A stretch of DNA of 64,000 nucleotides from Hyphomonadaceae bacterium. Lineage in GTDB: Bacteria; Pseudomonadota; Alphaproteobacteria; Caulobacterales; Aquidulcibacteraceae. Under the pieces are notes generated by a model that saw only the letters and a program-made list of their open reading frames with translations, did no database searches and had not been told where the DNA came from. Below, in pieces: positions 25,794 to 34,924 of this stretch (position 1 is the stretch's first letter; each line of letters begins with the position of its first letter). Made by a program: the position numbers and the translations under genes. Location of the stretch: contig JALHQO010000004.1 of assembly GCA_022841905.1 (NCBI GenBank), positions 186,001 through 250,000 of the forward strand, written 5' to 3'.

Positions 25794-26911
25794 CAGATCA
25801 CCCCCACGCCCATATCAAGATCGAACGCGTCACCCAGACTTTCGCCAGCTTTCGGTTCGCCGATCACGTCCTGGCCGATCTCAGCGAAGCGCGGCGTGCC
25901 GATGATTTCCAGCCGGTTCAGCACGTAGCGAAGCTGTAGAAAACCGGCCACTGGCGCGAGCAAGAACACGGAGAAGATGGTGAGCATCCATCCGGCCAGT
26001 TGCACGAAGAGCAGCGAGAAGGTGCGGGCCTTGAGTTGAAAGCGCGCGCCATCGAGTGTGATGAGCGAAGCGACGCGGTTCATGGCGGCGGCGCGGTAGG
26101 GCGCCCAGAACGAATAAGCCAGCACCACGGCGCCGACGAGGGTGAGCAAGCCGAACGTGATGGAGAAGGCCAAGCCCGGCTCCGCGCCCGGCGCCGGCGC
26201 TTCGAAGAGCCCCTGTTCGACAAGGATGGCGGTGACGAGCCCTGCCAGCATCATCGCTGGGAAGATGGCGATGATGGTGCCGAACCAGCCGAGCGCGAAC
26301 GGCGCCCATAAGCCTTTCTGCGGCGAGTCGCCGTCATCGATGAATTGGAACGGCTGATCGCCGAAGCGGGTGTTGTTCCACATCAGCCGTGCGCGGTTCA
26401 TGTGCGCGGCCGGCGTATACCAGCCGAGCGAGAGTTGTTGCAGGATCCACCAGCCCCACGATGCGGCGGCAAAGCTCCAGGCCGAACCGGCGAGACCGAG
26501 ACGAATGCCGCGCCAACGCGTGCGCGAGAGTTGATAACGGCGCATCCAGTAGCGCGCCGCCGCGATCAGCGGCACGAGCGCGACATAGAAGCCGAAGGTG
26601 AGCCAACCCGCCGTCGCCGGGTCCATCATCAAGGGCGCAATATAGAGGATGAAGGTCGCGGGCAAAAAGAAGCACGGCAGCGCGATCAGGAAGCCGCGAA
26701 AGAGTTCCCAACTGGTGCCGGTGTACTCTAGCGCGTCGCCCATCACCCACGCGCGCGACCAGAGGCGGCGGCGCATCGAGGTGCGCGCCCAGAACCGATA
26801 GAGCGTGAGCGTGACAACCGTCAGCCCCGCATTCTTCAACGCCAAGCCGAGGACGTTGAAAAACCTGCCAGTGTGCGCGAAAGATTGCGCCGGCGCCGCT
26901 TCGAGCGTCAT
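25793..26911 (-). CDS. DUF898 (YjgN-like) membrane protein
   Basis: This 372-residue inner-membrane protein has about six to eight hydrophobic helices. The N-terminus F-F-N-V-L-G-L-A-L-K-N and T-L-Y-R-F-W-A-R-T-S-M-R-R is the DUF898 signature (a fold entry block, then Y-R-F-W). W-S-R-A-W-V and M-W-N-N-T-R-F-G-D follow. The function is unknown. It heads a two-gene unit with the M48 peptidase, which suggests a shared envelope role. Confidence 0.88.
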   Translation of the reverse strand: MTLEAAPAQSFAHTGRFFNVLGLALKNAGLTVVTLTLYRFWARTSMRRRLWSRAWVMGDALEYTGTSWELFRGFLIALPCFFLPATFILYIAPLMMDPATAGWLTFGFYVALVPLIAAARYWMRRYQLSRTRWRGIRLGLAGSAWSFAAASWGWWILQQLSLGWYTPAAHMNRARLMWNNTRFGDQPFQFIDDGDSPQKGLWAPFALGWFGTIIAIFPAMMLAGLVTAILVEQGLFEAPAPGAEPGLAFSITFGLLTLVGAVVLAYSFWAPYRAAAMNRVASLITLDGARFQLKARTFSLLFVQLAGWMLTIFSVFLLAPVAGFLQLRYVLNRLEIIGTPRFAEIGQDVIGEPKAGESLGDAFDLDMGVGVI

Positions 26912-26966
26912 GTCGTCTCCCCGCCCGGCAGACTAGCCGCGCCCGCCGCTTGGGTCGATTCGCGAT

Positions 26967-27083
26967 ATGCAGGCCAAACCGCCGCCGCCTCCCAAAGCCC
27001 GCGAAAAGCGCCTGGCTGAGGCGCTAAAGCGCAACATCGCCCGCCGAAAGGCTGTGCAAAAGCCGGCGCCTAAGAAGGACTGA
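26967..27083 (+). CDS. small basic protein upstream of murA
   Basis: A 38-residue frame begins M-Q-A-K-P-P-P-P and contains A-R-E-K-R-L-A-E-A-L-K-R-N, ending in a Lys/Arg-rich tail. Similar tiny R-L-A-E-A-L-type proteins are found near murA in other alphaproteobacteria by my recollection. It lies 102 bases ahead of murA on the same strand. The function is unknown, and nucleic-acid binding is only a guess from charge. Confidence 0.6.
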   Translation: MQAKPPPPPKAREKRLAEALKRNIARRKAVQKPAPKKD

Positions 27084-27185
27084 CGGGCATGGCTGGCGCC
27101 CGGCGCTCGCCTTGCTTACGCCCGGGGCGCACCCCATAACCGGCGCTAAATCCGCTCTGGGGCCGGGGCCTCGCGAAAGACGTTT

Positions 27186-28460
27186 ATGGACCGCATTGTC
27201 ATCACTGGGGGCGCGCCCCTTAACGGCGTGATCCCGATCTACGGGGCCAAAAACTCGGCCCTCAAGCTGCAAGCCGCGTCGCTGCTCTCGGCCGAGCCGT
27301 TGATGCTCGAAAACATGCCCGACCTCGCAGACACGCGCTTCATGACGCAGCTGCTGCAGAGCCTCGGCGTCGAGATCACCTGGATCAAGGAAACCCGCAC
27401 GCTGCGCATGCATGCGGCGGAAATTCTGTCGACCATCGCGCCTTACGATCAAGTGCGGAAGATGCGCGCTTCGTTCAACGTGCTGGGGCCGCTGCTGGCG
27501 CGTGCTGGGCACGCGACGGTGTCGTTGCCGGGTGGGTGCGCGATCGGGGCGCGGCCGGTCGATCTGCATTTGAAGGCGTTCGAAGCGATGGGCGCCGATA
27601 TTCATATCGAGCAAGGCTACGTGAAGGCTGCGGCGCTGCGCGGGTTGAAAGGCGCGGCGATCGAGTTTCCGTTCGTCTCCGTTGGCGCGACCGAGCACAC
27701 GATGCTGGCGGCGGTGCTGGCGCAGGGCGAGACGGTGCTCAAGAACGCGGCGTGCGAACCTGAAATCGCCGACCTCGCCGATTGCTTGAATGCGATGGGC
27801 GCCAGGGTCGAGGGCGCGGGTACAGCTGAGATTCACATCCAAGGCGTGACGTCGCTAAAGGGCGCCAAGCACGCTGTGGTCGCGGACCGTATCGAAGCGG
27901 GCACATACGCAATGGCGGCGGCGGCGGCGGGCGGCAACGTGCTGCTGGCCGGCGCTCGGTTCGAGCATCTGGGCGCGATGATCAAGTTTCTGCGCGAAGC
28001 GGGCGTTCAGGTCGATGCTGAGGGGCGCGGTCTGCGCGTGGTGCGCAAGCGCGGCCAGCGGTTGAAGGCGGCGAGCTTCGAAACCGCTGCCTTCCCTGGC
28101 TTTCCCACCGACCTGCAAGCACAGGCGATGGCGCTGATGTGCCTCGCTGATGGCGAATCGCGGATCAAGGAAACGATCTTCGAGAACCGCTTCATGCACG
28201 CGCCCGAGCTGACGCGTCTCGGCGCTAAGATTGAAGTGCATGGCAACGAAGCCGTGGTCACCGGCGTTGAGAAACTGGCTGGCGCGCCAGTTATGGCGAC
28301 GGATTTGCGCGCTTCGGTGAGTTTGGTGATCGCGGGGCTGGCGGCGGAGGGCGAAACCATCGTCAACCGCGTGTATCACTTGGATCGCGGCTTCGAAGGG
28401 CTGGAGGCCAAGCTCGCCGCGTGCGGCGCGCAGATTGCGCGGCAGCGAGGAGAAGACTGA
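27186..28460 (+). CDS. murA: UDP-N-acetylglucosamine 1-carboxyvinyltransferase
   Basis: This 424-residue cytosolic enzyme transfers enolpyruvate from PEP to UDP-GlcNAc, the first committed step of peptidoglycan synthesis. It starts M-D-R-I-V-I-T-G-G, has G-A-K-N-S-A-L near residue 20, and carries the catalytic cysteine in [11 protein letters not shown] (Cys118). This Cys is the fosfomycin target in the family. The [13 protein letters not shown] block near 375 is intact. The DUF2948 gene follows 5 bases later, heading a conserved run. Confidence 0.97.
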   Translation: MDRIVITGGAPLNGVIPIYGAKNSALKLQAASLLSAEPLMLENMPDLADTRFMTQLLQSLGVEITWIKETRTLRMHAAEILSTIAPYDQVRKMRASFNVLGPLLARAGHATVSLPGGCAIGARPVDLHLKAFEAMGADIHIEQGYVKAAALRGLKGAAIEFPFVSVGATEHTMLAAVLAQGETVLKNAACEPEIADLADCLNAMGARVEGAGTAEIHIQGVTSLKGAKHAVVADRIEAGTYAMAAAAAGGNVLLAGARFEHLGAMIKFLREAGVQVDAEGRGLRVVRKRGQRLKAASFETAAFPGFPTDLQAQAMALMCLADGESRIKETIFENRFMHAPELTRLGAKIEVHGNEAVVTGVEKLAGAPVMATDLRASVSLVIAGLAAEGETIVNRVYHLDRGFEGLEAKLAACGAQIARQRGED

Positions 28461-28465
28461 GGCTG

Positions 28466-28903
28466 ATGGCGGGCTTGCTGAAATTGATGGCCGAGGACGC
28501 AGCCGACCTCGACATCATCGCCGCGGCTGTGCAGGACGCGCTGGTGCGCGTCGGCGACATCAGCGTCGATAAACGCGCGCGCCGCTTTGCGCTGATGATG
28601 AACCGCTTCCGCTGGGAAACGGCTGGCGAGACTGGGCCGTATGAGCGCGTGCGGGCGGCGTTGGCGTTCGAGAGCGTGCTCAGCGTGAAAAGCCGCAAGA
28701 TCCGCACCGATGCGCCGGATGCGCTGGCGGCTCTGCTGGCGGTTCAATTTGTGCCGGACGAGGAGCCGCCGGGCGGGATCGTGAGCATCGTTCTGGCGGG
28801 TGGCGGCGAGATCGAGATCGCCGTCGAGTGCCTGGACGCGACGCTGTTGGATTTCGGTGAAACGTGGCGGACGCCGCGCCGGCCCGATCACGAACAGCCA
28901 TGA
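28466..28903 (+). CDS. DUF2948 family protein
   Basis: This 145-residue protein begins M-A-G-L-L-K-L-M-A-E-D-A-A-D-L-D-I-I, then V-G-D-I and R-R-F-A-L-M-M-N-R-F-R-W-E, the core of the alphaproteobacterial DUF2948 family. The function is unknown. It starts 5 bases after murA. In many relatives hisD follows it, but here UPF0262 follows at once with a 4-base overlap. The upstream extension to 28421 overlaps murA and is rejected. Confidence 0.9.
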   Translation: MAGLLKLMAEDAADLDIIAAAVQDALVRVGDISVDKRARRFALMMNRFRWETAGETGPYERVRAALAFESVLSVKSRKIRTDAPDALAALLAVQFVPDEEPPGGIVSIVLAGGGEIEIAVECLDATLLDFGETWRTPRRPDHEQP

Positions 28904-29376
28904 GCGACGAGCGCAACCGCCTCGTCGACGTCACGCTCGACGAAAGCTCGCTCGCGCCCGCTTCGCCGAATGCTGAGCATGAGCGGCGTATCGCGCTATT
29001 CGATCTGAAGGAGTCCAATTCCTTCGCCGTCATCGGCGAAGATCGGGGCCCGTACCTTCTCTCTATCGCTCACATCGAAGGGCGACTGGCGTTCGACGTG
29101 ACGGCCGAGGATGGCGAGCGCGTGGTCTTGCACTACATGGCGCTGTCGTCAGTTCGTAAGCTGATCAAAGACTACGTGCTGATCTGCGAGAGCTATCACA
29201 ACGCCATTCGAACGGCCTCGCCCAGTCAGATCGAAGCGATCGATATGGGTCGCCGCGGACTGCACAATGATGGCGCCGAGATTCTTCAGAGCGCACTGGA
29301 AGAGCGCTTCGCCCTCGATCTCGAAACCGCACGGCGGCTGTTCACGCTTGTGTGCGCGCTGCACGTGCGGGTCTAG
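28900..29376 (+). CDS. UPF0262 family protein
   Basis: This 158-residue cytosolic protein of unknown function has the family blocks H-E-R-R-I-A-L-F-D-L, S-F-A-V-I, G-P-Y-L-L-S-I, L-I-K-D-Y-V-L-I-C-E-S-Y-H-N-A-I-R and R-R-G-L-H-N-D-G-A-E. The ATG overlaps the DUF2948 stop as ATGA. A phosphatase gene follows within 5 bases, so all belong to one operon. Confidence 0.93.
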   Translation: MSDERNRLVDVTLDESSLAPASPNAEHERRIALFDLKESNSFAVIGEDRGPYLLSIAHIEGRLAFDVTAEDGERVVLHYMALSSVRKLIKDYVLICESYHNAIRTASPSQIEAIDMGRRGLHNDGAEILQSALEERFALDLETARRLFTLVCALHVRV

Positions 29377-29381
29377 ATGCG

Positions 29382-29840
29382 ATGGCGGATGGGCCGCCCG
29401 CCTCGGTGCTGTTCGCCTGCACCCATAACGTCATTCGCTCGCCGACGGCGGCAGCGCTCATGCGCCTACAGTTTGGGCCGCTCGTGCGTGTGGATAGCGT
29501 GGGCTTGAGGCCCGGTGAAGAAGTGTCGGCGATGGCCGCCTTCGTCATGGAGGAGCTTGGCGCCGATATCTCCAACTACGCGCCCAAGGGCTTCGACCAC
29601 TTTGCCAGCGAGTATTATGAAGATGGGCCGTTCGACCTCATCGTCTCGCTCAGCCCCGAAGCCCATCACACCGTTCTCGACTTGATCCCCGCCTTAGGGG
29701 CGGAAGCGGAGTATTGGCCAACCTTCGACCCCTCCCTGGCGGAAGGCTCGCGCGATCAGGTGCTTATGGAGTTCCGCGGTGTCCGGGACGCCCTGGCAAA
29801 GCGGATCGCCGCACGTTTCGCCCGCCCATCGACGGGATAG
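29382..29840 (+). CDS. low-molecular-weight phosphotyrosine phosphatase family protein
   Basis: This 152-residue protein has the catalytic C-x5-R loop near the N-terminus: [10 protein letters not shown] (Cys13, Arg19). The acid region F-D-L-I-V-S-L-S and Y-W-P-T-F-D-P come later. It could be a tyrosine phosphatase or an arsenate-reductase-like enzyme of the same fold. Position before infA is conserved in Alphaproteobacteria. The start at 29382 (M-A-D-G-P-P) lies 5 bases after UPF0262. Confidence 0.9.
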   Translation: MADGPPASVLFACTHNVIRSPTAAALMRLQFGPLVRVDSVGLRPGEEVSAMAAFVMEELGADISNYAPKGFDHFASEYYEDGPFDLIVSLSPEAHHTVLDLIPALGAEAEYWPTFDPSLAEGSRDQVLMEFRGVRDALAKRIAARFARPSTG

Positions 29841-29887
29841 GGGCATGCGCCTATAAGGCCCCGCCGCTGCCCGATTCAGGAGACCGA

Positions 29888-30106
29888 ATGGCCAAGGAAG
29901 AACTGCTGGAATTCGCCGGAACCGTCGTTGAGCTTCTGCCCAACGCGACGTTCCTGGTGAAGCTCGAAAACGACCACGAGATCATCGCTCATACTGCCGG
30001 CAAGATGCGCAAGAACCGCATCCGCGTGCTGGCCGGCGATAAGGTGCTGGTTGAGATGACGCCGTATGATCTGACCAAGGGTCGGATCACGTACAGATTC
30101 AAATGA
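29888..30106 (+). CDS. infA: translation initiation factor IF-1
   Basis: This 72-residue OB-fold factor binds the ribosomal A site during initiation. The sequence [31 protein letters not shown] and [10 protein letters not shown] is canonical and full length. An AGGAG-like site precedes the ATG. Its TGA overlaps the ATG of the following short-chain dehydrogenase. Confidence 0.98.
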   Translation: MAKEELLEFAGTVVELLPNATFLVKLENDHEIIAHTAGKMRKNRIRVLAGDKVLVEMTPYDLTKGRITYRFK

Positions 30107-30972
30107 CAAGAGGATCGCTTGAGCGCGCTGTTGTCGTTACTGGCGCATCGACCGGGATCGGTCGCGCCGCCGTGGCGAAATGCGTGCGCGAGGGCTCGCA
30201 CGTGTTTGCAAGCGTGCGCAAGCAAGCCGACGCCGATAGCCTCAAGGCCGAGTTCGGCGAGGGCGTGACGCCGCTCTTGTTTGATGTTGCCGACGAGCCG
30301 GCGGTGCGGGCAGGTGCGGCCCAAGTCGCGCAAGCGCTCGGCAACCGCAAACTCTTCGGGCTCGTCAACAATGCCGGCATCGCCGTGCCGGGACCGCTTC
30401 TGCATCTCGACACAGACGATCTACGCCGGCAATTCGAGATAAATCTCTTCGGCGTCCACACCGTTACGCGCGCCTTTGCCGATCTGCTCGGCGCTGATCG
30501 CGAGCGCGCCGGAGCGCCTGGTCGGATCGTGATGATTTCCTCTGTCGGCGGGCAGAACGGCGCGCCGTTCGTTGGGCCCTATGCGGCGTCGAAGTTTGCC
30601 ATCGAAGGCTATTCGCAATCGCTGCGCCGCGAATTGATGCTGTTTGGGATCGATGTGATCGTGGTTGGCCCCGGCGCCATCGCGACACCGATCTGGGACA
30701 AGGCCGAGCAAAACGATCTGAAGCGCTTCTCGAACACGCCCTATGCGGCTGCGACCGAGCGCGTCGCCGACTATATGCTGAAGCAGGGCCGCGAAGGTCT
30801 GCCGGCGTCCGATGTCGGCGATCTGATCTGGCGCTGCCTCGCGCAAGCCAATCCCAAAACCCGCTACGCGATTCTGCGGCGGCCCTTCATGGACCGCACG
30901 CTGCCGCGGCTGATGAACCCGCGCACGGTCGACCGCATTATCGCTAAGCGTCTCGGGCTCACGAAGCGCTGA
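30103..30972 (+). CDS. short-chain dehydrogenase/reductase
   Basis: This 289-residue SDR has the cofactor loop V-T-G-A-S-T-G-I-G near residue 14, N-N-A-G near 90, the catalytic Ser in I-S-S-V-G-G near 147, and Y-A-A-S-K near 160. Asp or Arg selectivity residues cannot settle NAD versus NADP. It overlaps infA by 4 bases and its last base is shared with the maf start. It sits where infA and maf are neighbours in relatives, so it seems a lineage insertion. The substrate is unknown. Confidence 0.9.
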   Translation: MTRGSLERAVVVTGASTGIGRAAVAKCVREGSHVFASVRKQADADSLKAEFGEGVTPLLFDVADEPAVRAGAAQVAQALGNRKLFGLVNNAGIAVPGPLLHLDTDDLRRQFEINLFGVHTVTRAFADLLGADRERAGAPGRIVMISSVGGQNGAPFVGPYAASKFAIEGYSQSLRRELMLFGIDVIVVGPGAIATPIWDKAEQNDLKRFSNTPYAAATERVADYMLKQGREGLPASDVGDLIWRCLAQANPKTRYAILRRPFMDRTLPRLMNPRTVDRIIAKRLGLTKR

Positions 30973-31523
30973 TGCGGCTGGTGCTGGCGAGCGCGAGCCC
31001 GCGCAGGCTGGCGCTTCTGGCGCAGATCGGCATCACGCCGGACGACATCGTCGCCGCCGATATCGATGAAACGCCGCTCAAAGGCGAGACGCCACGTTTG
31101 CTGGCGCTGCGGCTCGCGCAGGCGAAAACTGACGCGGTGAAGGCTGACGGCGCGGTGGTGCTCGCGGCGGATACTGTCGTTGCCGTAGGTCGGCGCGTGT
31201 TGCCGAAAGCGGAAACGGAAGAGCAAGCGCGGTCGTGCTTGGCGCTGCTTTCTGGGCGCTCACATCGTGTGTTGACTGGCGTAGCTCTTCTTGCGGCGGG
31301 CAAGGTGCGCACACGGCTCGCCGAAGCGCGCGTGACGTTCAAGCGGCTCTCGGATGCGGAGGTCGAGGCTTATATCGCGAGCGGCGAATGGCGCGGCAAG
31401 GCGGGCGGCTATGCCATTCAAGGTTTGGCCGGGCGCTATGTGACCAACATCGTGGGTTCCTACTCCGCGATCGTGGGGCTGCCGCTCTATGAAACGGCGA
31501 ACTTGATCGAGGGCGCGCGATGA
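30972..31523 (+). CDS. maf: Maf-family nucleoside triphosphate pyrophosphatase
   Basis: This 183-residue cytosolic enzyme hydrolyses non-canonical or dTTP/UTP-type nucleotides to monophosphates. It has L-A-S-A-S-P-R-R (residues 5-12), A-D-T-V-V near 67, G-R-S-H-R-V-L-T-G near 94, and [10 protein letters not shown] near 140. All family catalytic residues appear present. It overlaps the RNase gene by 4 bases. Confidence 0.95.
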   Translation: MRLVLASASPRRLALLAQIGITPDDIVAADIDETPLKGETPRLLALRLAQAKTDAVKADGAVVLAADTVVAVGRRVLPKAETEEQARSCLALLSGRSHRVLTGVALLAAGKVRTRLAEARVTFKRLSDAEVEAYIASGEWRGKAGGYAIQGLAGRYVTNIVGSYSAIVGLPLYETANLIEGAR

Positions 31524-32602
31524 GCGAGCCGCTCGAGATGTGGATAGACGCCGCAATTGGCGAGACGCGCGAAGCGTTGGTGCGTGATGGACGGCCGATT
31601 GCGCTGCGCATTGCGCGTGCGAGCGATGAAGGGCGTCGCGCACGGTGGGGCGAACTCTACTGCGCGCGGGTGCGCGAGATCGATCGGCGACGGCGCGGGG
31701 CGTTTCTGGATTTGGGCTTGCGCGACGATCAAGGATTCTTGCCGATCGGCGACGATGGACGCGTGCGCATGCGGCGCGAGCGTGTGGCTTTGCGTGAAGG
31801 CCAGGGCGTCGTTGTTTCGGTGACGCGGGAGGCGGCGCGCGGCAAGAACCCCGTTTTGGAGTTGTCCGAAACTGGCCATGACGGCGAAGCGCCGCACAGG
31901 ATTGCGCAGCACGAAGCCGATGAGGCGCTGGTGCTCGCGCGGCCGGCTGACGCGGCGATGCGTGGCAAGCTGGATGCGGCGATCGAGGATGCGCTGGCGC
32001 GCACCGCGCCCATTCCCGGCGGCGGCGCGCTGACGATTGAACCGACAGCGGCGCTGGTGGCGATCGATGTGGATTCAGGCGCGCGCGCAGGATCTGGCGA
32101 TCCGGAACGCTTTGCGCTCGATCTTAATATCGCCGCCGCGCACGAGGCGGCGAGGCAGATCAGGCTTCGCAGTCTGGCTGGCCTGATCGCAATCGATTTT
32201 GTGTCGATGCGCGCGAAGAGCCACAACAAGCAGCTGGAAGACGCGGTGCGCGATGCCTTTGCCGGCGATCCGTGGAGCATTCAGTTCGGTGGTCTGTCGC
32301 GCTTTGGCGTGTTTGATATGGCGCGGTCGCAATTGCGCGCGCCGCTGCACGAACAACTCCGCGATCCGGATGGCAGGCTGAGTGTGGAGACCGTGGCGCT
32401 GATGGCGCTGCGTGCGATCGAACGCGAGGGCCGCGCGCAAACTGGCCGGCAGATCGCCTGCACCGTGGCGCCAGAGATCAAGGCGTGGCTCGATGCTGCC
32501 GAGATCGATTGGCGCGCACAGCTTTCCAACAGCATCGGCATGCGCTGGACGCTCGACGCGGCGCCCGGCGCGCGCGATCGCATCGACGCGAGGGCGCTAT
32601 GA
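31520..32602 (+). CDS. rng: ribonuclease E/G family endoribonuclease, short form
   Basis: This 360-residue protein is the RNase G-like catalytic form. It has the S1-like part with R-G-A-F-L-D-L-G near 60 and the catalytic metal-binding Asp regions V-A-I-D-V-D-S-G near 180 and I-A-I-D-F-V-S-M near 230. It lacks the C-terminal scaffold of RNase E and also the zinc-link C-P-x-C motif, which makes it compact. It probably takes part in rRNA or mRNA processing. yacG follows with a 4-base overlap. Confidence 0.9.
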   Translation: MSEPLEMWIDAAIGETREALVRDGRPIALRIARASDEGRRARWGELYCARVREIDRRRRGAFLDLGLRDDQGFLPIGDDGRVRMRRERVALREGQGVVVSVTREAARGKNPVLELSETGHDGEAPHRIAQHEADEALVLARPADAAMRGKLDAAIEDALARTAPIPGGGALTIEPTAALVAIDVDSGARAGSGDPERFALDLNIAAAHEAARQIRLRSLAGLIAIDFVSMRAKSHNKQLEDAVRDAFAGDPWSIQFGGLSRFGVFDMARSQLRAPLHEQLRDPDGRLSVETVALMALRAIEREGRAQTGRQIACTVAPEIKAWLDAAEIDWRAQLSNSIGMRWTLDAAPGARDRIDARAL

Positions 32603-32769
32603 GCGAACCGAAATGCGCGATTTGTGGCAAGCCACAGGATTTGAAACTGCGGCCCTTCTGTTCAAAGCGCTGCGCTGATGTCGATTTGAACCGCTGGTTC
32701 TCGGGCGGCTATGCTATTCCGGCGGTCGAAGAAGACGACGCGAGCGATTTTGAGGAGCGCGAACAATGA
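32599..32769 (+). CDS. yacG: DNA gyrase inhibitor YacG
   Basis: This 56-residue zinc protein has C-A-I-C-G-K-P and P-F-C-S-K-R-C-A-D-V-D-L-N-R-W, the four-Cys zinc site and the family helix, then F-S-G-G-Y-A-I-P and an acidic tail. YacG binds GyrB and inhibits DNA binding. The ATG overlaps the rng stop, and the lipoprotein gene behind it overlaps by 4 bases. Confidence 0.96.
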   Translation: MSEPKCAICGKPQDLKLRPFCSKRCADVDLNRWFSGGYAIPAVEEDDASDFEEREQ

Positions 32770-33116
32770 AGAAGCTATTTGCCGCCGTGTTTGCGCTTGG
32801 CCTCGGCGCTTGTGCGCCGGTCGCCGCGCCAGCTCCCGCTACCGAAGCGCCGACCACGGAAGCGTCGTGCAGCGCTAACGGCGGTGCCATGGAGCGCGTT
32901 GGCCGCGCGCAGACGCTGCAATGCGTGATCCCGTTCGCTGATGGCGGCGACGCCTGCCGCGATGGCAGCGAGTGCGATTCTGGACGATGCCTTGGGTCGG
33001 TTGAAGCTTCTGGGCAATCCAATGTCACCGGCGCGTGCCAAGCCTCTAACATGGCGTTCGGCTGCTACACGACGGTGCGTAACGGCCGCGCTGAAGCGGC
33101 TATCTGCGTCGACTAG
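32766..33116 (+). CDS. cysteine-rich small lipoprotein
   Basis: This 116-residue protein has a lipoprotein signal ending L-G-L-G-A-C (Cys16) and a Pro/Ala/Thr linker. A Cys-rich domain follows (Cys in S-C-S, L-Q-C-V, D-A-C-R-D-G-S-E-C-D-S-G-R-C, G-A-C, G-C-Y, I-C-V), probably disulfide-bonded. I do not recognise a family. It overlaps yacG by 4 bases, so it joins the end of the rng operon. The 3' end overlaps the convergent DUF4112 gene by 4 bases. Confidence 0.8.
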   Translation: MKKLFAAVFALGLGACAPVAAPAPATEAPTTEASCSANGGAMERVGRAQTLQCVIPFADGGDACRDGSECDSGRCLGSVEASGQSNVTGACQASNMAFGCYTTVRNGRAEAAICVD

Positions 33117-33502
33117 CGCCCCTGCTTCTCAAGGTGTGCGAGTAACAGGCGAACATTCTTGGTATTTGAGCGGAAGGCGACGTCGAAAATGTCACCGAGC
33201 AGCGGCACTGAGCCGAGTATCGCATCAAGCGCGATGTTTCCGCCCATGCGTGCGAGCAGAAGCGGCGGGGCGCCAAGATCGCGGGCGCGCGAGAGGATGT
33301 AGAGACCCATCAGCGCGGAGATGCCGTCACCGACGCCGGGAAAGAGACCCAAGATCGAGTCGAAGCCGAAGCGGATGGTCGTGCCCGGGATGACGAAGCG
33401 TGTGTCGAGCCAATCGGCGAGGCGGCGGATGTCGGAGACATCCGAGATTTCGCGCGCTTGCAGCGTTGGGAAGCGTTGAGCGAGTTCGGTGCGGCTGGCC
33501 AT
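33113..33502 (-). CDS. DUF4112 membrane protein
   Basis: This 129-residue protein has the DUF4112 pattern: A-D-W-L-D-T-R-F-V-I-P-G-T-T-I-R-F-G-F-D, G-L-F-P-G-V-G-D, and a second hydrophobic block G-S-V-P-L-L-G-D-I-F-D-V-A-F-R-S-N-T-K-N. Two amphipathic or membrane-associated helices are likely. The function is unknown. It stands alone on the minus strand after the RNase operon. Confidence 0.9.
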   Translation of the reverse strand: MASRTELAQRFPTLQAREISDVSDIRRLADWLDTRFVIPGTTIRFGFDSILGLFPGVGDGISALMGLYILSRARDLGAPPLLLARMGGNIALDAILGSVPLLGDIFDVAFRSNTKNVRLLLAHLEKQGR

Positions 33503-33536
33503 GCATCGAAAACGACGCGCCGGGCGTGAAGTTCCG

Positions 33537-34319
33537 CTAGCCGAGTGTGGCGACGATCGGCACGTGATCTGAAGCCTTCTCCAGGCCGCGCGCTTTCTTG
33601 AAAATTTCCACGCTCATCAATCTGTCGGCCGACTGTGGTGACAGCAGCAGGTGGTCGATGCGGATGCCATTGTCCTTTTGCCAGGCGCCGGCTTGGTAAT
33701 CCCAGAACGTGTACTTATGGGCGGCGCCGTCGGCCTGCATGTAGGCGTCGGTGTAACCGAGATTGAGCAGCGCCCGGTAAGCCGCGCGCGTTTCGGGTTG
33801 GAAGAGCGCATCGCCCGTCCACACGCGCGGATCGTGGCAATCGACGTCGCGCACGATCACGTTGTAGTCGCCGGCGACAACGACCTGCTCTTCTTGTCTG
33901 AGAAGGCCGCGCAGGTGGGCGCGCAGCGCCTCCATGAACGCCAGCTTGAACTGGAATTTTTCCGTACCGATCGGGTTTCCATTCGGTGCGTAGATCGAGG
34001 CGATGCGTACAGGACCATCGGGTCCGGCGATCACCGCTTCGATGAAGCGCGATTGCTCGTGCTCAAGACCGGGCACGCCGCGAATGCACTCTTCAATGCG
34101 ATGCTTGGAGAGGATGGCGACGCCGTTATAGCTCTTCTGGCCGAAGGTCTCGATGTTGTAACCCAACGCTTCGAATTCGAGACGCGGAAAGCGCGGATCC
34201 TCGCACTTGATCTCTTGCAGGCACCAGACGTCGGCGTTCACTTCCTCGAACACTTTCAGCGCCGTCGGCAGGCGCGCGAGGATGGAATTGACGTTCCAGG
34301 CGGCAATCTTCAGAGGCAT
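33537..34319 (-). CDS. xthA: exodeoxyribonuclease III
   Basis: This 260-residue AP endonuclease and 3'-5' exonuclease acts in base-excision repair. It begins M-P-L-K-I-A-A-W-N-V-N-S-I and has W-C-L-Q-E-I-K (metal Glu), Y-N-G-V-A-I-L-S, I-Y-A-P-N-G-N, G-D-Y-N-V near 150, and R-I-D-H-L-L-L-S and S-D-H-V-P-I at the end. All catalytic residues are visible. A GGCCCCG/CGGGGCC hairpin (34320-34339) separates it from the small gene upstream. Confidence 0.96.
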   Translation of the reverse strand: MPLKIAAWNVNSILARLPTALKVFEEVNADVWCLQEIKCEDPRFPRLEFEALGYNIETFGQKSYNGVAILSKHRIEECIRGVPGLEHEQSRFIEAVIAGPDGPVRIASIYAPNGNPIGTEKFQFKLAFMEALRAHLRGLLRQEEQVVVAGDYNVIVRDVDCHDPRVWTGDALFQPETRAAYRALLNLGYTDAYMQADGAAHKYTFWDYQAGAWQKDNGIRIDHLLLSPQSADRLMSVEIFKKARGLEKASDHVPIVATLG

Positions 34320-34350
34320 GGCCCCGGCTTAGCGGGGCCGGCGCGCGCGT

Positions 34351-34503
34351 TCAACCAAACCAGCCCATGGCGACGGCGGCAAAGCCAACAACGACCAAAA
34401 CTAGGCCGCCGATCAGGATATAGCGGAGGTGATTTCCGGTCTGGCCGGCGCGGGCGTCTTCGGCTTCGATTTCGACGTGATCGTCGACCTTGCGCGGGCT
34501 CAT
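34351..34503 (-). CDS. small single-pass membrane protein
   Basis: This 50-residue protein starts M-S-P-R-K-V-D-D-H-V-E-I, is acidic to about residue 20, and then has one transmembrane helix (Y-I-L-I-G-G-L-V-L-V-V-V) ending at M-G-W-F-G. The ATG at 34503 has GGAG upstream at 7 bases. The function is unknown. It lies 31 bases upstream of xthA on the same strand. Confidence 0.7.
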   Translation of the reverse strand: MSPRKVDDHVEIEAEDARAGQTGNHLRYILIGGLVLVVVGFAAVAMGWFG

Positions 34504-34597
34504 GGGGATCTCCTGAAAGGCCCGGGCGAGAGCGGTGGAGCTCGTTTCGATCGCGCATGGGCAAGCCAAAACAGCCGCGCCATGTTAAGGGGCGCTC

Positions 34598-34924
34598 ATG
34601 GTTGTAATCCTTTGGGCCTTCACCTTGTTCCATCTTGTGGTCGGGCTGGCGAGCCTGGGCCTGGCGCTACGCCTGCTGACACCCGCTGAGCGCGCGCATT
34701 GGCAATCGCCATTGGCGCTGTTGATCGCCGAACTGTTGTGCTGGATTTACCCGATCGCCGCCTTTGTCGGCGCGAAGTCCGCTTGGTCAGCTTACGACGC
34801 CGGGCATCCGCTGGCGCTCACCATGATTATAGCGCCGATCCTGTGGCTGGTGTTCATGGGGCTCGTGTTTGCGATAGTGGATTTCGCCGAGGACGGTGTG
34901 CTGGGAAATGCGCGGCGCAACTAG
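34598..34924 (+). CDS. small polytopic membrane protein
   Basis: This 108-residue protein has three hydrophobic helices (about 3-25, 40-58 and 72-92) with a P-A-E-R-A-H-W loop and an acidic/basic C-terminal tail. No named family is recognised. It stands alone, divergent from the small membrane gene, and its stop overlaps the convergent nitroreductase by 4 bases. Confidence 0.75.
   Translation: MVVILWAFTLFHLVVGLASLGLALRLLTPAERAHWQSPLALLIAELLCWIYPIAAFVGAKSAWSAYDAGHPLALTMIIAPILWLVFMGLVFAIVDFAEDGVLGNARRN

Noticed and set aside
34320..34339. GGCCCCG/CGGGGCC hairpin as intrinsic terminator
   Set aside because: It overlaps the xthA start region and has no T-run, so a terminator call is not supported.
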